Shown: positions 44,221 to 54,332 of the stretch, piece after piece | How positions within the stretch are numbered: the stretch's first letter is position 1 | How the letters are laid out: each line of letters begins with the position of its first letter | Assembly (NCBI RefSeq): GCF_000012385.1 | Contig: NC_007940.1 | Location: forward strand, 186,001-250,000 | Origin: Rickettsia bellii RML369-C | GTDB lineage: Bacteria > Pseudomonadota > Alphaproteobacteria > Rickettsiales > Rickettsiaceae | Length of the DNA: 64,000 bases | Direction of reading: 5' to 3' | Position numbers and translations under genes: made by a program | The notes under the pieces: model-generated | What the model saw: the letters and a program-made list of their open reading frames with translations, nothing else | The model's database searches: none | What the model was told of the DNA's origin: nothing

Positions 44221-45077
44221 CTAAAGTTCTGTTTTCAATTCTTTTATTTGTTCTTCTGTTAAATCAGTAAACTCAATAATCTCATCTAATGGCTTTCCTT
44301 TAATAAGCATTTTCTTTGCTATTTCTATATTTCTTTTTTCTATAGCTGTCGTTTCTGCTTTTTTAATAGTATTAGCTTCAATCATAAGCCATTTTAAGCG
44401 ATCTTCGTAGGCTTGTCTTTCTTCCTCGCTAAAATTCATAACTTCAAGTACAGTTAAGGCTTTCTTTAAGATTTTATTATCTAGCTTTTTTGGCAGCTTA
44501 TTTTTGTTTAATAAATCATGGCGAGTTAAAAAAGCTAGCCATATATCAAGAGAATCTTTAACCTTTTTTACTATATCTGTTAGCTCTTCTTTAGCATTAG
44601 TAAATTTATTTAGTTCTATTGTATGTAACTCTATATCTTCAAAATATACTAAGCCGGTTACTCTATCTCTAACTCAAAGGCACTATGATAGTTTGCAGTA
44701 TTCGGAATACTAGTAAAATTTAGTATATGAATACCTATTGTTTTATTTAATTTCGAATAGTCATCACCGGCTTTTAATTGTTCTGCATATAATTTAGACC
44801 AATAATATAAGGCTCTTTTATCATAATCAGCTTCATCGGTCACCTGTATTTCAATATTAAACATTTTACCGGTTTCACTTTTAGCTTTGACATCAAGAAT
44901 AGATAACTTATCTGCTGCAAAATTCTTCGGATTATATGGATTAAGAAGCGTTACTTCTACAATTTGATCTTTTTCACTAACTATTGAATTAATAAGTGAT
45001 ATCAATAAATCCTTATTCTCCTCCACTCCGAAGATTTTTTTAAACGCTAAATCTACTCTTGGATTAACTTTGTACAT
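44221..45077 (-). pseudogene. Rpn-family (PD-(D/E)XK) transposase, frameshifted
   Basis: The N-terminal frame 44658-45077 (139 aa) starts MYKVNPRVDLAFKKIFG and holds the nuclease core SILDVKAKSETGKMFNIEIQV (D..ExQ). It stops at FELEIE. Another frame opens at about 44675 (RDRVTGLVYFED), continues IELHTIELNKFTNAKEEL, and runs without a stop through the ATG at 44439 to the tail ending at 44221 (IKELKTEL). One indel near 44660-44675 therefore breaks a single gene of about 285 codons. The family moves by recombination-promoting nuclease activity. Confidence 0.8.
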
Positions 45078-45109
45078 AATTATTACTTTATTTTACTAAA
45101 ATTATTATA

Positions 45110-47167
45110 CTATATTTTTCTAAGCAATCCAATCAAGAAACCGCTAACAGTAATGAATACTCCGAGCCAGATAAAGCTCATCATCGGTTTATAATATATT
45201 TTAGCATGAATTATATCGTCGTCTATATTGCTTAAGACAGCGTAAAGATCATATAGTAAATAAGAATATATATCGCTTTCTTGTGACAAGCCTTTCTCGA
45301 CTATATAAAGCCTATTTTCCGGTTTTAATATAGTTATATTATGGTTGTTATCCTCAAGCCAAAATTCAGCAATTTGCCTATAATAGTTTTTGCCTTGAGC
45401 GAACTTAACATTTTGCAAAGTTACTTTAAACTCATTAAATTTTGTACTTGTGCCAACGCTGCCGGTAAAGTCCATTTCACTTTGCAATAATGCATTCATA
45501 GTAATACTAAAAGCGATAAGTGCAAAGCCGAAATGCCCAAGGATCATGCTAGCGGTGCTTGTCTTTAAAGATTGCCTAAAATAATTAGTTTTGACGATAA
45601 AATATAAAATGTTATGTAGCATTAAGAAGATAGAGGCGATCGTAGTTAAAAAAGATATGACCCTAAAATTTACCCTAAGCGATATTAGATAGGTTGCTAT
45701 TAAAGATAATATGAGGATAATAATATGCTTCCTAATTGAGCTTTTAGTAGTAAATAATCCGATAGTGAAAAGAATAGGTATAACGAAAATAAGAAAATTA
45801 TTAATAAAGAATCTCTCATCGATAATAACAGGTTTATCGTCAAATAAAGAATAAGCTAAAGGATAAAGCGTGGCGGATATTAATACAATAAGGCTTAGAA
45901 GGAAAAGAGTGTTGCCAATGGTTATACCTTTTTCTTTTGTGTCATTCTTATTGTTTATTGTCATCCCGTGGCTTGACCACGGGATCTTATGCCACAGATT
46001 GTATCCTAAGATCCCGCGATCGAGTCGCGGGATGACACAATAACTCCCCAAAGCACTAATACCCATAATCAAAAATATAACAAGTAAATATATACCTCGC
46101 TCAGGTGAGAACGCAAAAGAATGGATCGAAGTAATAAAGCCGGATCGAACTAAAAAAGTACTGAATATTACTAATAAAAAAGTAACAATTGACAAAATCG
46201 ACGTCCAGTTTTGCATATTTCCGGTTCTTGTCATGACTATTATAGAATGGTGTAGCATGATTCCGGATAGCCATGGAAATAGCGAAATATTTTCAACAGG
46301 ATCGAAGAACCAGAATCCTCCCCAACCAAGCTCTCTATAAGCCCACCATGAACCAAGAGCTATGCCGATTGTGGTAAATAAAATACCGATATTGGAGAAT
46401 GTTTTAAGGAGGCTTATGTCATTCCCGCAAAAGCGGGAATCCAGTAAATAATTTGCAAAAGAACTGGATTCCCGCTTTTGCGGGAATGACATAGAGGAGC
46501 GGGATGACACTAACATTGCACAAACAATAGTAAATGGTACTACGTAGCTGACATAACCTAAATAAAGTAGAGGAGGGTGGATGCTTAGAGCGATATCTTG
46601 CAGCATCGGATTTAGCCCCAGTCCTTCTTTAGGAATAAAGGAAAATGTATTAAACGGATTAGAAGTGAAATAAATAAAGCTGCTAAAAAGTAGTTGTATA
46701 ATTGACAGGATAATAATAGGTAATTTTTTATCCTCCTGGTTTTTAATTAGGAAGATATAACAGCAACTAACAATTTGTAGTAAAGTAAACCATAATAATA
46801 TTGAACCCTCATGGCTTGACCAACTACCAGCTATTTTATATATTAACGGCTTTAATGTGCTGGAGTTTAAGAAAACATTTTGCAAAGAAAAGTCAGAAAC
46901 AATAAAAGCATACACCAAGGTACAGAAAGCGAGCAGGGTGCATAGGATAGCGGTGTAGAAAGTAAGTATGTCATTCCCGCAAAAGCGGGAATCTAGTTTT
47001 TTAATTGTCATCCCGTGGCTTGACCGCAGGATCCATTTAAAAATATTGTTAGGTTTTAAGTTGTTTTTCTGGATACTGCGATCAAGTTGCGGTATGACAG
47101 GTAATATTATGGACACCCCGCTTAAGCACATAATAGCAATGAGGAAAAAATTACCGATTTCACTCAC
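45110..47167 (-). CDS. ccmF: Cytochrome c-type biogenesis protein CcmF
   Basis: CcmF is the membrane haem-ligase subunit that attaches haem to apocytochrome c. The 685-residue protein has many membrane helices and the WWD-type motif WWAYRELGWGGFWFFDP with VENISLFPWL, followed by LHHSIIV and FLVRSGFI. Three palindromic repeats are translated in frame: residues ~22-66 (bases 46970-47100), ~219-250 (46418-46509) and ~376-402 (45960-46037). They lie between helices, so the core may still fold. Its start overlaps the CNNM gene's end by 8 bases. Confidence 0.92.
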   Translation of the reverse strand: MSEIGNFFLIAIMCLSGVSIILPVIPQLDRSIQKNNLKPNNIFKWILRSSHGMTIKKLDSRFCGNDILTFYTAILCTLLAFCTLVYAFIVSDFSLQNVFLNSSTLKPLIYKIAGSWSSHEGSILLWFTLLQIVSCCYIFLIKNQEDKKLPIIILSIIQLLFSSFIYFTSNPFNTFSFIPKEGLGLNPMLQDIALSIHPPLLYLGYVSYVVPFTIVCAMLVSSRSSMSFPQKRESSSFANYLLDSRFCGNDISLLKTFSNIGILFTTIGIALGSWWAYRELGWGGFWFFDPVENISLFPWLSGIMLHHSIIVMTRTGNMQNWTSILSIVTFLLVIFSTFLVRSGFITSIHSFAFSPERGIYLLVIFLIMGISALGSYCVIPRLDRGILGYNLWHKIPWSSHGMTINNKNDTKEKGITIGNTLFLLSLIVLISATLYPLAYSLFDDKPVIIDERFFINNFLIFVIPILFTIGLFTTKSSIRKHIIILILSLIATYLISLRVNFRVISFLTTIASIFLMLHNILYFIVKTNYFRQSLKTSTASMILGHFGFALIAFSITMNALLQSEMDFTGSVGTSTKFNEFKVTLQNVKFAQGKNYYRQIAEFWLEDNNHNITILKPENRLYIVEKGLSQESDIYSYLLYDLYAVLSNIDDDIIHAKIYYKPMMSFIWLGVFITVSGFLIGLLRKI
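45960..46037. repeat. Palindromic repeat translated within ccmF (C)
   Basis: Arms GTCATCCCGTGGCTTG..ACCACGGGATC and GATCCCGCG..CGCGGGATGAC, with CTTATGCCACAGATTGTATCC between. Encodes VIPRLDRGI..SSHGMTI in ccmF. Confidence 0.9.
46418..46509. repeat. Palindromic repeat translated within ccmF (B)
   Basis: Arms GTCATTCCCGCAAAAGCGGG and CCCGCTTTTGCGGGAATGAC around a short AT-rich centre. Encodes SFPQKRESS..LDSRFCGND in ccmF. Confidence 0.9.
46970..47100. repeat. Palindromic repeat translated within ccmF (A)
   Basis: Two elements in tandem: a CATTCCCGCAAAAGCGGGAAT unit, then a GTCATCCCGTGGCTTGACC..GATACTGCGATCAAG unit ending GGTATGAC. Encodes VIPQLDRSI..SSHGMTIKKLDSRFCGND near the CcmF N-terminus. 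Confidence 0.9.
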
Positions 47168-48434
47168 TGTCTGATATTTCCTCTATGGTAGGTAATATGA
47201 TAATTCTTAGGCTATCGATTTTATTAGCGATTTTCTTTAAAATGATTATTTTGAAGTTAAATAACTCAATTACTTCCCCTCGATTTGGAATTCTAGCAAT
47301 TTTGTGGATTATCAATCCTGCTATAGTATTTGCGTCATCATCAGGTAAATTCCAATCAAGTTCTCTGTTAAGGTCTCTAATAGTCGTGGTGCCTTGTATA
47401 ATAAATTCAGTATTGGATTTTTTAATAATTTCATCACTATGGCTGTCATGCTCATCGACAATAGATCCAACTACTTCTTCTATAATATCCTCAAGAGTAA
47501 TAATACCTTGTAAATCACCGTATTCATCAACCACGCAAGCAAAATGATTATTACGCTTTCTAAAAGCATTTAACTGATCTACAACAAGAGCATTTTCAGG
47601 AATAAACCATGGAGGCGTCAGAAGCTCATTAATATTAATTTTCTTTTGATCAGTATTATGTTCATGAAGCGACTTTAATAAATCTTTTAAATTCAAAATA
47701 CCGATTATATTATCTCTATTATCTTTCCATAAAGGTACACGTGTATGGGAACTTGATAATAAAGTCTTAATTATTACTTCACTAGGTAAATCAATATTAA
47801 TCGCCGTTATATTGCTCCTATGGGTCATAATCTCGGATACCGTCATATTACGTATATCTAAAATTCCGCCAAGCATATTACGGTCGGATTTATATACTCC
47901 GCCTTCTTGGTAATAATGCTCAATTACGCCTCTAACTTCCTCAGTACCGGATATTTGAGGGTGTAAATTAATACGGAATATAAAACAGAATATTCTTGTG
48001 ATGTAATCAAGAGCAATATTAATAGGCTTAAAAAGCTTTAGAAAAATTACAATTGTTGAAGCCATTTTAAGGGCTAATTGCTCAGCTTTGGCAACAGCTA
48101 TGGCTTTAGGTACAACTTCAGCAAAAACAATAATTATAAAAGCCATGACGGCAGAAGCAACCAAAGGACCATTATCACCAAGAAAGCTGATAAATAAAGT
48201 AGTCGCAATAGTAGTACAAACAGTGTTGATTAAACTATTACCGATTAGCAAAGTTCCAATTACTTTCTCTTTTTTCTTCAAAACTTGCAAAACAGTCTTA
48301 GCACGTTTGTCGCCAGCAATCTTAAGTTTATGAATCTTCCCAGGGGAAGAAGCAGTAATAGCAGTTTCGGTAGCAGCAAATAATGCAGATAAGGCGATCA
48401 TAACTATAATAGCGATCACAAGTATAGTAGTCAT
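47160..48434 (-). CDS. CNNM/CBS/CorC_HlyC membrane protein
   Basis: A 424-residue HlyC/CorC-family protein: an N-terminal CNNM (DUF21) membrane domain with ALFAATETAITASSPGKI and VFAEVVPKAIAVAKAE, two CBS domains (~190-320, MTVSEIMTHRSNITAINID, HFACVVDEYGDLQGIITLEDIIEEVVG) and a C-terminal CorC_HlyC domain (TTTIRDLNRELDWNLPDD). Such proteins are linked to Mg/Co transport. The shorter rickettsial TlyC haemolysin lacks the membrane domain, so I do not use that name. Likely co-transcribed with ccmF. Confidence 0.9.
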   Translation of the reverse strand: MTTILVIAIIVMIALSALFAATETAITASSPGKIHKLKIAGDKRAKTVLQVLKKKEKVIGTLLIGNSLINTVCTTIATTLFISFLGDNGPLVASAVMAFIIIVFAEVVPKAIAVAKAEQLALKMASTIVIFLKLFKPINIALDYITRIFCFIFRINLHPQISGTEEVRGVIEHYYQEGGVYKSDRNMLGGILDIRNMTVSEIMTHRSNITAINIDLPSEVIIKTLLSSSHTRVPLWKDNRDNIIGILNLKDLLKSLHEHNTDQKKININELLTPPWFIPENALVVDQLNAFRKRNNHFACVVDEYGDLQGIITLEDIIEEVVGSIVDEHDSHSDEIIKKSNTEFIIQGTTTIRDLNRELDWNLPDDDANTIAGLIIHKIARIPNRGEVIELFNFKIIILKKIANKIDSLRIIILPTIEEISDSE

Positions 48435-48560
48435 TTGATGTTAAAATATAAAATTAACTATAAGTAATTATATTAGGAATTAAGCATTTTGCATAATCTT
48501 TTTTGCATGCTCATTTTATTTGAAAAATTGGTGGTAAAGTTTTAGCTTTCAAAATTATAA

Positions 48561-50696
48561 TTAACGTCGTATAGATGAGTCTCTTGTTTTTTGGCTTTTA
48601 ATCATATCTTGGAATGTAGTATCCGGTGCGTTATTATTTGTTTTCATCTGTTGCCTGATCCATTGAGCATCTTGTTTAAACATAGCGTCAGTTAATATCT
48701 GGGCGTGGTGTTCTCTTAATCTTAGTCCTTTTTCACCTTTAGACTCTTCTGTAGAGAGTATCGCTTGCCCTTTAGCAATCTTGATACCATTATCTACAGT
48801 AAAAACACCACAAGCTGATTGATCGGTCTGTTGCTTCGTCTGCTCATCAATTATAATCGGCTTATTAGGAAGATTTCCTAAAGTTTTATCTATTAATTTC
48901 GGTAATTTCTGACCGTCATAATTAATAGAGTTACCTAGTGAATCGTTAAAAGTTAATATTATTTGGTTATCTTTTTTGTCATATTTAGCTACTAAAACTG
49001 TCCAATGACCATAACCCATCTCAATAGGGATAACAGCAGCTTCTTTTCCATTATCTTTTATATCTTTAGTGGCTCTATTTAAAATATCTTCATTAATTTG
49101 TTGTTGAGCTTCTCCTCCTCTGAGTAAATCATTTTTTAGCTTTTCACGTTCTGCATCTGAAAGTTTGAGTATTTCTTCTCTCTTCTTAGCATCCCCTAGC
49201 ATTAGAGCTCGTTCCTCTTTATCGGGAATAAGATTAGCAATCTTTATTGTTTCTTGAACCTCAGCTAAAATTTTATTCTTCTCTTCGCCTTTTGCTGTAT
49301 AATCTTTAAGCATTTCTTCTGTTAGGGCTGTATTGCGAAAAGTTATAGCTGGTTGCACTGAAAACTTTTTTTCATCTAGTTGTGCTGTTAAAAGGTGCGT
49401 AATCTCATTTTCAGTATACCAATAATCTTTAATTTCTACATTTCTAATATTTGCTTCAGATATTTCATATTTAAAATCGTTTATATTAAAACTATTATTC
49501 ATACTAGGCTGATTTGCAGGAGCGTTATCTGAAATCATTGCTTTATAAGCTTGCTCTGTCATACCTACTTTTTTCCAATCTTTTTGTGAGGAATTAGTAT
49601 TAATTTGTTGTGCGACCTGCTGCTTTGTTGTTGCTAAAGTTGGTTGTTGTGTTTGTTCCTTTGGTAATTTAGAAAATTCTGATTTTGGTTCTGTTATAGG
49701 TTGTGGTTGAGGGGGTTGAGCTTCCTCTTTTTTACCAAGGTAACTAGTTATTACACTTTTAAAATAGTTAAAGACTCTTCTAAAAAAACTTGGTTGTTCT
49801 GGCTGTTTAGTTTCATATGATATGGTCGATTCTTTTTGTTGATTATCAGGAATGTTTTTCATAATTTGCCCTCTATCGAAATTAAAATCTATAGGATTTA
49901 CTTCGGATTTTCCTAAATCTTTTTGAAATTGCCGTGATATTTGAGATACATATTTTTTTAAATTTTCGGCAGCATTATTTGGATCTTTTAAAATTTCGGT
50001 AATTTCAAGTTTAAGACCATAAATTTGATCATCAGAAGTAATACCAAATTTAGCTGTTATAAGATTTGTTGCCTGATCTAAGGATAAGGGCCAAGTTTTT
50101 ACAATTACTCTTCCTCCTTGATTTTTAGTTGTTTTTATCAGTTTGTCTAATTCTGCTTTGTCAGGTATAGCACCGGAAAGTAATTTATTAACTTTTTTAT
50201 CATCAGCAAGGTTGTTAAAAACCGATAAGACTGAATCTATATCTGTGATAGTAGTAGCTTTGTCTCTATTTAGGGCATTTTCATTTATAGCAAGTTCTCT
50301 ATCTTGTTCATTTGTAAAAAATACATGGCTGGTTCTTGTAAAAAGCTCTTTCCAATAAACTGCTAATTCAGGATTTTCTGTTAGTGAATTATAGCGTTCG
50401 AAAGTAATGGTACTTTTTATATTTAAATTTTGTAGATTTATTAAATCTTGTAATTTAAAGATAGGTGCTATGTTATTGTTATTAAGTTGGATATTAAAAA
50501 TAGGACTTTTATTTTGTTCCTTGGATTCTTTCAATATTTCTGCAAAAATACGATCTTTATCAGGTATACGTGATTCTTTATTAGTCTGAAGTGAGACAAT
50601 TGTTGGCGAGTCTAGAACTGTTTCTTTAGATATTTTTTCTAATATTCGGTCATTACTACCAAGTAAAAGAGTAAATATGATAGGTTCAGCCATCAT
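48561..50696 (-). CDS. CE-clan (Ulp1-like) peptidase, RickCE-like effector candidate
   Basis: A 711-residue protein whose C-terminal part is a C48/CE-clan cysteine peptidase: His564 (GYGHWTVLV), Asp585 (FNDSLGN), Gln623 and Cys629 (QQTDQSACGVF), in the right order and spacing. The domain begins near residue 420 (EIKDYWYTENEITHLL) after a Gln/Pro-rich linker (~295-370). The first 290 residues are unrecognised, helical, and rich in charged and Asn residues. This layout matches RickCE, reported from R. bellii as a deubiquitinase/deNEDDylase-type CE enzyme. No Sec signal, so a type IV route is plausible. Start could be either of two adjacent ATGs. Confidence 0.85.
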   Translation of the reverse strand: MMAEPIIFTLLLGSNDRILEKISKETVLDSPTIVSLQTNKESRIPDKDRIFAEILKESKEQNKSPIFNIQLNNNNIAPIFKLQDLINLQNLNIKSTITFERYNSLTENPELAVYWKELFTRTSHVFFTNEQDRELAINENALNRDKATTITDIDSVLSVFNNLADDKKVNKLLSGAIPDKAELDKLIKTTKNQGGRVIVKTWPLSLDQATNLITAKFGITSDDQIYGLKLEITEILKDPNNAAENLKKYVSQISRQFQKDLGKSEVNPIDFNFDRGQIMKNIPDNQQKESTISYETKQPEQPSFFRRVFNYFKSVITSYLGKKEEAQPPQPQPITEPKSEFSKLPKEQTQQPTLATTKQQVAQQINTNSSQKDWKKVGMTEQAYKAMISDNAPANQPSMNNSFNINDFKYEISEANIRNVEIKDYWYTENEITHLLTAQLDEKKFSVQPAITFRNTALTEEMLKDYTAKGEEKNKILAEVQETIKIANLIPDKEERALMLGDAKKREEILKLSDAEREKLKNDLLRGGEAQQQINEDILNRATKDIKDNGKEAAVIPIEMGYGHWTVLVAKYDKKDNQIILTFNDSLGNSINYDGQKLPKLIDKTLGNLPNKPIIIDEQTKQQTDQSACGVFTVDNGIKIAKGQAILSTEESKGEKGLRLREHHAQILTDAMFKQDAQWIRQQMKTNNNAPDTTFQDMIKSQKTRDSSIRR

Positions 50697-50751
50697 TAAC
50701 CTTTGTTAATAAAAGAGTTAATTATTATTATCCTTATTTTAAGGAGTTAAA

Positions 50752-51417
50752 TCAAGACATATTTAATGCTCCATGCTTTAACTTATATAATTTATCCATC
50801 CTATGTGCTAATTCATGATTATGCGTTACCATTACAATAGCTGTATTTTGTTCCTTGGCTACTTTTAAAAATAAGTTAAATACTTCATTGGTAGTTTTAG
50901 GATCTAAGTTACCTGTAGGCTCGTCTGCTAAGATAATTTTTGGCTTATTAATTAAGCTGCGTGCTATTGCGACACGTTGCTGCTCCCCGCCTGATAATTC
51001 ACCTGGCATATTATGTAGCTTTTTGCCAAGACCCAAACTATCTAATATACTTTTTGCTGCCTCTATTGCTTCTTTTTGGTTAGAGCCATTAATAAGACGA
51101 GGCATAATAACGTTTTCAATTGCAGTAAAATCTTTTAATAAATGATGTTGCTGATAAATGAAGCCCAAATAATTAAGACGAATTAGATGGTTTGTTTTAT
51201 ACTCGTTATTTGCAATAATAACTTCGCCGTTAGTTGGTTTATCAAGCAAGCCTGCAATATGTAGTAAAGTCGATTTACCACTACCAGAAGAGCCAATTAT
51301 GGCAATTAACTCGCCCTCGTTGATATTTAAATTAAGGTCATCTAATACTCTAATAATAGAGTTGCCTTGCCTATAATGTTTAGAGACATTTTTTAAAGTT
51401 AGGATTTTATTACTCAT
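50752..51417 (-). CDS. lolD: Lipoprotein-releasing ABC transporter ATPase
   Basis: LolD powers release of outer-membrane lipoproteins from the inner membrane. 221 residues: Walker [10 protein letters not shown] (42-50), Q-loop [12 protein letters not shown], signature [13 protein letters not shown], Walker [12 protein letters not shown] and H-loop [10 protein letters not shown]. Overlaps lolC/E by 8 bases. Confidence 0.95.
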   Translation of the reverse strand: MSNKILTLKNVSKHYRQGNSIIRVLDDLNLNINEGELIAIIGSSGSGKSTLLHIAGLLDKPTNGEVIIANNEYKTNHLIRLNYLGFIYQQHHLLKDFTAIENVIMPRLINGSNQKEAIEAAKSILDSLGLGKKLHNMPGELSGGEQQRVAIARSLINKPKIILADEPTGNLDPKTTNEVFNLFLKVAKEQNTAIVMVTHNHELAHRMDKLYKLKHGALNMS

Positions 51418-52657
51418 ATCTTAAGGCATCCACGGGATTTAATTTTGAAGCTTTATAAGAGGGATAAATTGTTGCTAAGAAGCATAATATTATAGATAAA
51501 GAAGCGATTAAGATAATATCCTGACTTCTTACTTCTGATGGTAGACTATAAAGAAAATAAACTGCTGCTTCAAAAATCTTAGTACCGGTTATATTTTCTA
51601 AAAAGTTTTTGATAGTCCCGATATTATAAGAAAAAATAATACCAAGAATTAAACCAAGAATAGTACCAAGCAAACCAATAAACATGCCATTATAGATAAA
51701 AATTAGCATTATCTGATTTGTGCTTGCTCCCATTGTTCTTAAAATTGCTATATCAGAAGTTTTATCTTTCACTAGCATAAATAAGCTTGAGATAATATTA
51801 AAGGCAGCAACTGTAATGATTAGCGAAAGAATAGTAAACATAGCTGTACGCTCAACAGCTAAAGCACTTAAAAATTGTGAATTCAAAGTTTGCCAGCTAA
51901 ATATTTGTAAATTTGTACCTAGTAATAGCTGCACTTTATATGAATATGCAAGAGCCTTATCAGGATGCAGGGTATTAACTTCAATTAAGTTTATATTATT
52001 TCCAAGAGACAGAAAATTTTGTGCTGCTTCAAGTGGCATTAATATGGTTGCTGAATCATAATCATACATACCGCTATTAAAAATCGCTATAACTTTAAAT
52101 TCTTTTGATCTTGGTACGCTGCCAAAAGCGGTGGAAATGGAATTCGGTGAGATTAATTTAACTTTATCATTAACTGTTACACCTAAATTAGCAGCTAAAC
52201 CTTGCCCAAGTGCTATTACATTCTTACCATGGAAATTATCAAAACTACCAAAATTGACATTTTTAAAGATTTCATTTTTTAATTTTAAATCATTTAAATC
52301 AATACCTTTAATAATAGCACCGCTATTATTATTTTTGCCTAGTGCCAAGGCTTGACCATTAGCAATAATATTTACATGTTTTACGTAATTTTGCTGCAAT
52401 AATTTAGCTTTAATTTCTTCGTAATTATCAATACTGCTAGTTTGCGGGCTTATGACTATATCGCCGTTTAAACCGATAATATTTTTAGTCAGCTCTGTAT
52501 GAAAGCCATTCATAACCGACATAACGACTATTAATGCTGCAACGCCAATCATTACACCGAGCAAAGAAAAGCCTGAAATAATAGAAACAAATTTTTCATT
52601 TTTTTTAGCTTTGAAATATCTAAAAGCTACTGTAAAGATAAAGTTATTATTGATCAT
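51410..52657 (-). CDS. Lipoprotein-releasing system permease LolC/E
   Basis: A 415-residue MacB/FtsX-fold permease: N-terminal helix (GFSLLGVMIGVAALIVVMSVMNGF), a large periplasmic domain (~50-270), then three helices (TILSLIITVAAFNIISSLFMLV, MFIGLLGTILGLILGIIFSY, DIILIASLSIILCFLATIYP), with the ending [13 protein letters not shown]. Only one permease gene is present, as in bacteria where a single protein replaces LolC and LolE. Forms an operon with lolD. Confidence 0.92.
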   Translation of the reverse strand: MINNNFIFTVAFRYFKAKKNEKFVSIISGFSLLGVMIGVAALIVVMSVMNGFHTELTKNIIGLNGDIVISPQTSSIDNYEEIKAKLLQQNYVKHVNIIANGQALALGKNNNSGAIIKGIDLNDLKLKNEIFKNVNFGSFDNFHGKNVIALGQGLAANLGVTVNDKVKLISPNSISTAFGSVPRSKEFKVIAIFNSGMYDYDSATILMPLEAAQNFLSLGNNINLIEVNTLHPDKALAYSYKVQLLLGTNLQIFSWQTLNSQFLSALAVERTAMFTILSLIITVAAFNIISSLFMLVKDKTSDIAILRTMGASTNQIMLIFIYNGMFIGLLGTILGLILGIIFSYNIGTIKNFLENITGTKIFEAAVYFLYSLPSEVRSQDIILIASLSIILCFLATIYPSYKASKLNPVDALRYE

Positions 52658-52674
52658 TTTTGTTGTTTTGTTAT

Positions 52675-52779
52675 TTTGTCATTGCGAGGAGAATTATAGA
52701 GTAATTCGACGCGGCAATCTCAGGAAGCTTATACTACTTCATGAGATTGCTTCGTCGCTACGCTCCTCGTAATGACGAT
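52675..52779. repeat. Palindromic repeat, CATTGCGAG class
   Basis: GTCATTGCGAGGAG..CGGCAATCTC at the left pairs with GAGATTGCTTCG..CTCGTAATGACG at the right. About 105 bases between lolC/E and the MFS gene. Confidence 0.85.
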
Positions 52780-52787
52780 TATATCAT

Positions 52788-53963
52788 CTACCCACCATTA
52801 GAAATCTCAAAGATTCTATCATATTTAAATAATTTAGGTAATGTTATTAAACCAAATGCCGTAATAACACATATGGTGATTCCAAGAGGAGCAAAAGTAC
52901 CGTTATATAACCAACCCACTAATTGTAATCCTACAGCAGTTATAATTAATCTAGCCGAGGTAAAAATAGCAGTCATACGGGCTTTACCATCTGGGATTGC
53001 TTCTAGCAGCATTGGCCATAATATATTAATAGGATATATTACGCCAAGCGATAATAAAAGCGTCACAGCTGTTATTATTAATGGATCATTTATGTTAAAT
53101 ATAGCTAATGTAATACTTCCAAGTAAAAACAATACTACACACATAATGCCAAAGTAAAAGCAGTGTTTAACACCAAATTTTTTAAAGCAATAGCCGCTAG
53201 TAAAGCTCATAATTGAAAATAAAGCTGCAATCGATCCTTGATATAATCCGAAATATTCTAAACTAACTCCTAAATCTTGCATATATAAAATAGGGGCAAT
53301 TCCAATAAATATCCAATATCCTTGTGCAAGAAACATCATGGTAAGTATATAATATATAGCTTTTGGTGATTTGAAAATAGGATAATATTCTTTTAAGGAA
53401 ATTTGTACTTTACTATTAGCTTGTCCTTTTGGAATAAAAAATATTGCAAGAACTAAGCTAATAAGTCCTAAAATAAATAATAAAACAAAATTAGCACGCC
53501 ACCCCCAAAATAAATCAACATAGCTACCTATAACAGGGGCAGTTGCCATAGAAAGTGAAATAGTGCCATTTAGAATCCCCATTAATTTTTGTTGTTCCTG
53601 TACTGAATAAATATCAGCAAGTACTACATATACTAAAACTGCAACAGCTGATATTCCAGCACCTTGCAAGAATCTGCCAAATAATATGCTTTCATAATTA
53701 TTGGAAAATACACAAAATAAACTGCCAAGATTAAAAATTAGTAACCCAAGTATGATTATTGGTTTGCGTCCGTATCTGTCCCCTAAATTACCAACTATAA
53801 GCGAGGTAATACAATAAGCGATTAGATTCACACCAAGTAGTAACTCTGTCATAAAAGGTGAAAGATTAAATGTATCTTGTATATCCGGGAAACTTGGAAC
53901 GAATAAATCTACTTCTGCTCCGGCTAAAATTTCCATGATTATTACGGTAATAAATAGTCTCAT
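52788..53963 (-). CDS. MFS multidrug exporter (Bcr/CflA-like)
   Basis: A 391-residue 12-helix major facilitator protein. The DHA1/Bcr features are the AGAEVDLFVPSFPDI first helix, GNLGDRYGRKPIII loop (A-motif), GRFLQGAGISAVAVLVYVVLADIY (motif B/C region) and APVIGSYVDLFWGWRANF. Substrate cannot be read. It is monocistronic, with repeats on both sides. Confidence 0.88.
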   Translation of the reverse strand: MRLFITVIIMEILAGAEVDLFVPSFPDIQDTFNLSPFMTELLLGVNLIAYCITSLIVGNLGDRYGRKPIIILGLLIFNLGSLFCVFSNNYESILFGRFLQGAGISAVAVLVYVVLADIYSVQEQQKLMGILNGTISLSMATAPVIGSYVDLFWGWRANFVLLFILGLISLVLAIFFIPKGQANSKVQISLKEYYPIFKSPKAIYYILTMMFLAQGYWIFIGIAPILYMQDLGVSLEYFGLYQGSIAALFSIMSFTSGYCFKKFGVKHCFYFGIMCVVLFLLGSITLAIFNINDPLIITAVTLLLSLGVIYPINILWPMLLEAIPDGKARMTAIFTSARLIITAVGLQLVGWLYNGTFAPLGITICVITAFGLITLPKLFKYDRIFEISNGG

Positions 53964-54025
53964 AAAATTATATTATTAAATATTAGTTATAAGTTGTAAC
54001 TTTGTTGTATGAGTCGCTTTTTTCC

Positions 54026-54187
54026 ATCATTACGAGAAAATTACAAAGTAATTGACGAAGCAATCCAGTTAAAAAATGCTAACTTATAGCATTTTTTATT
54101 ATTTTTTCTGGATGCCGTGGTCAAGCAACTAGATGACACCGAGGACGTTTTTCGATTCACGCAAACAAGCCTTAAGCAGGAATGACA
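54026..54187. repeat. Composite palindromic repeat
   Basis: CATCATTACGAGAAAATTAC..GACGAAGCAATCCAG arm, inner TGCTAACTTATAGCA palindrome at about 54077-54091, GGATGCCGTGGTCAAGCAACTAG arm and CGATTCACGC..GCAGGAATGAC end. Accounts for most of the 449-base gap; 54190-54330 is AT-rich with nothing I can name. Confidence 0.75.
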
Positions 54188-54332
54188 TCGAATCCTTTTT
54201 TAGACTCATATAATTATCATAGGATCTAAAAATATCAAAACAGATGATATTACTTCTTTTTACAGTAAAATATAAGAATTTTTTATTATTTTTTGTATTT
54301 TTGTTTGCGGAAGTTTTTGGAGAAGAAAATAT

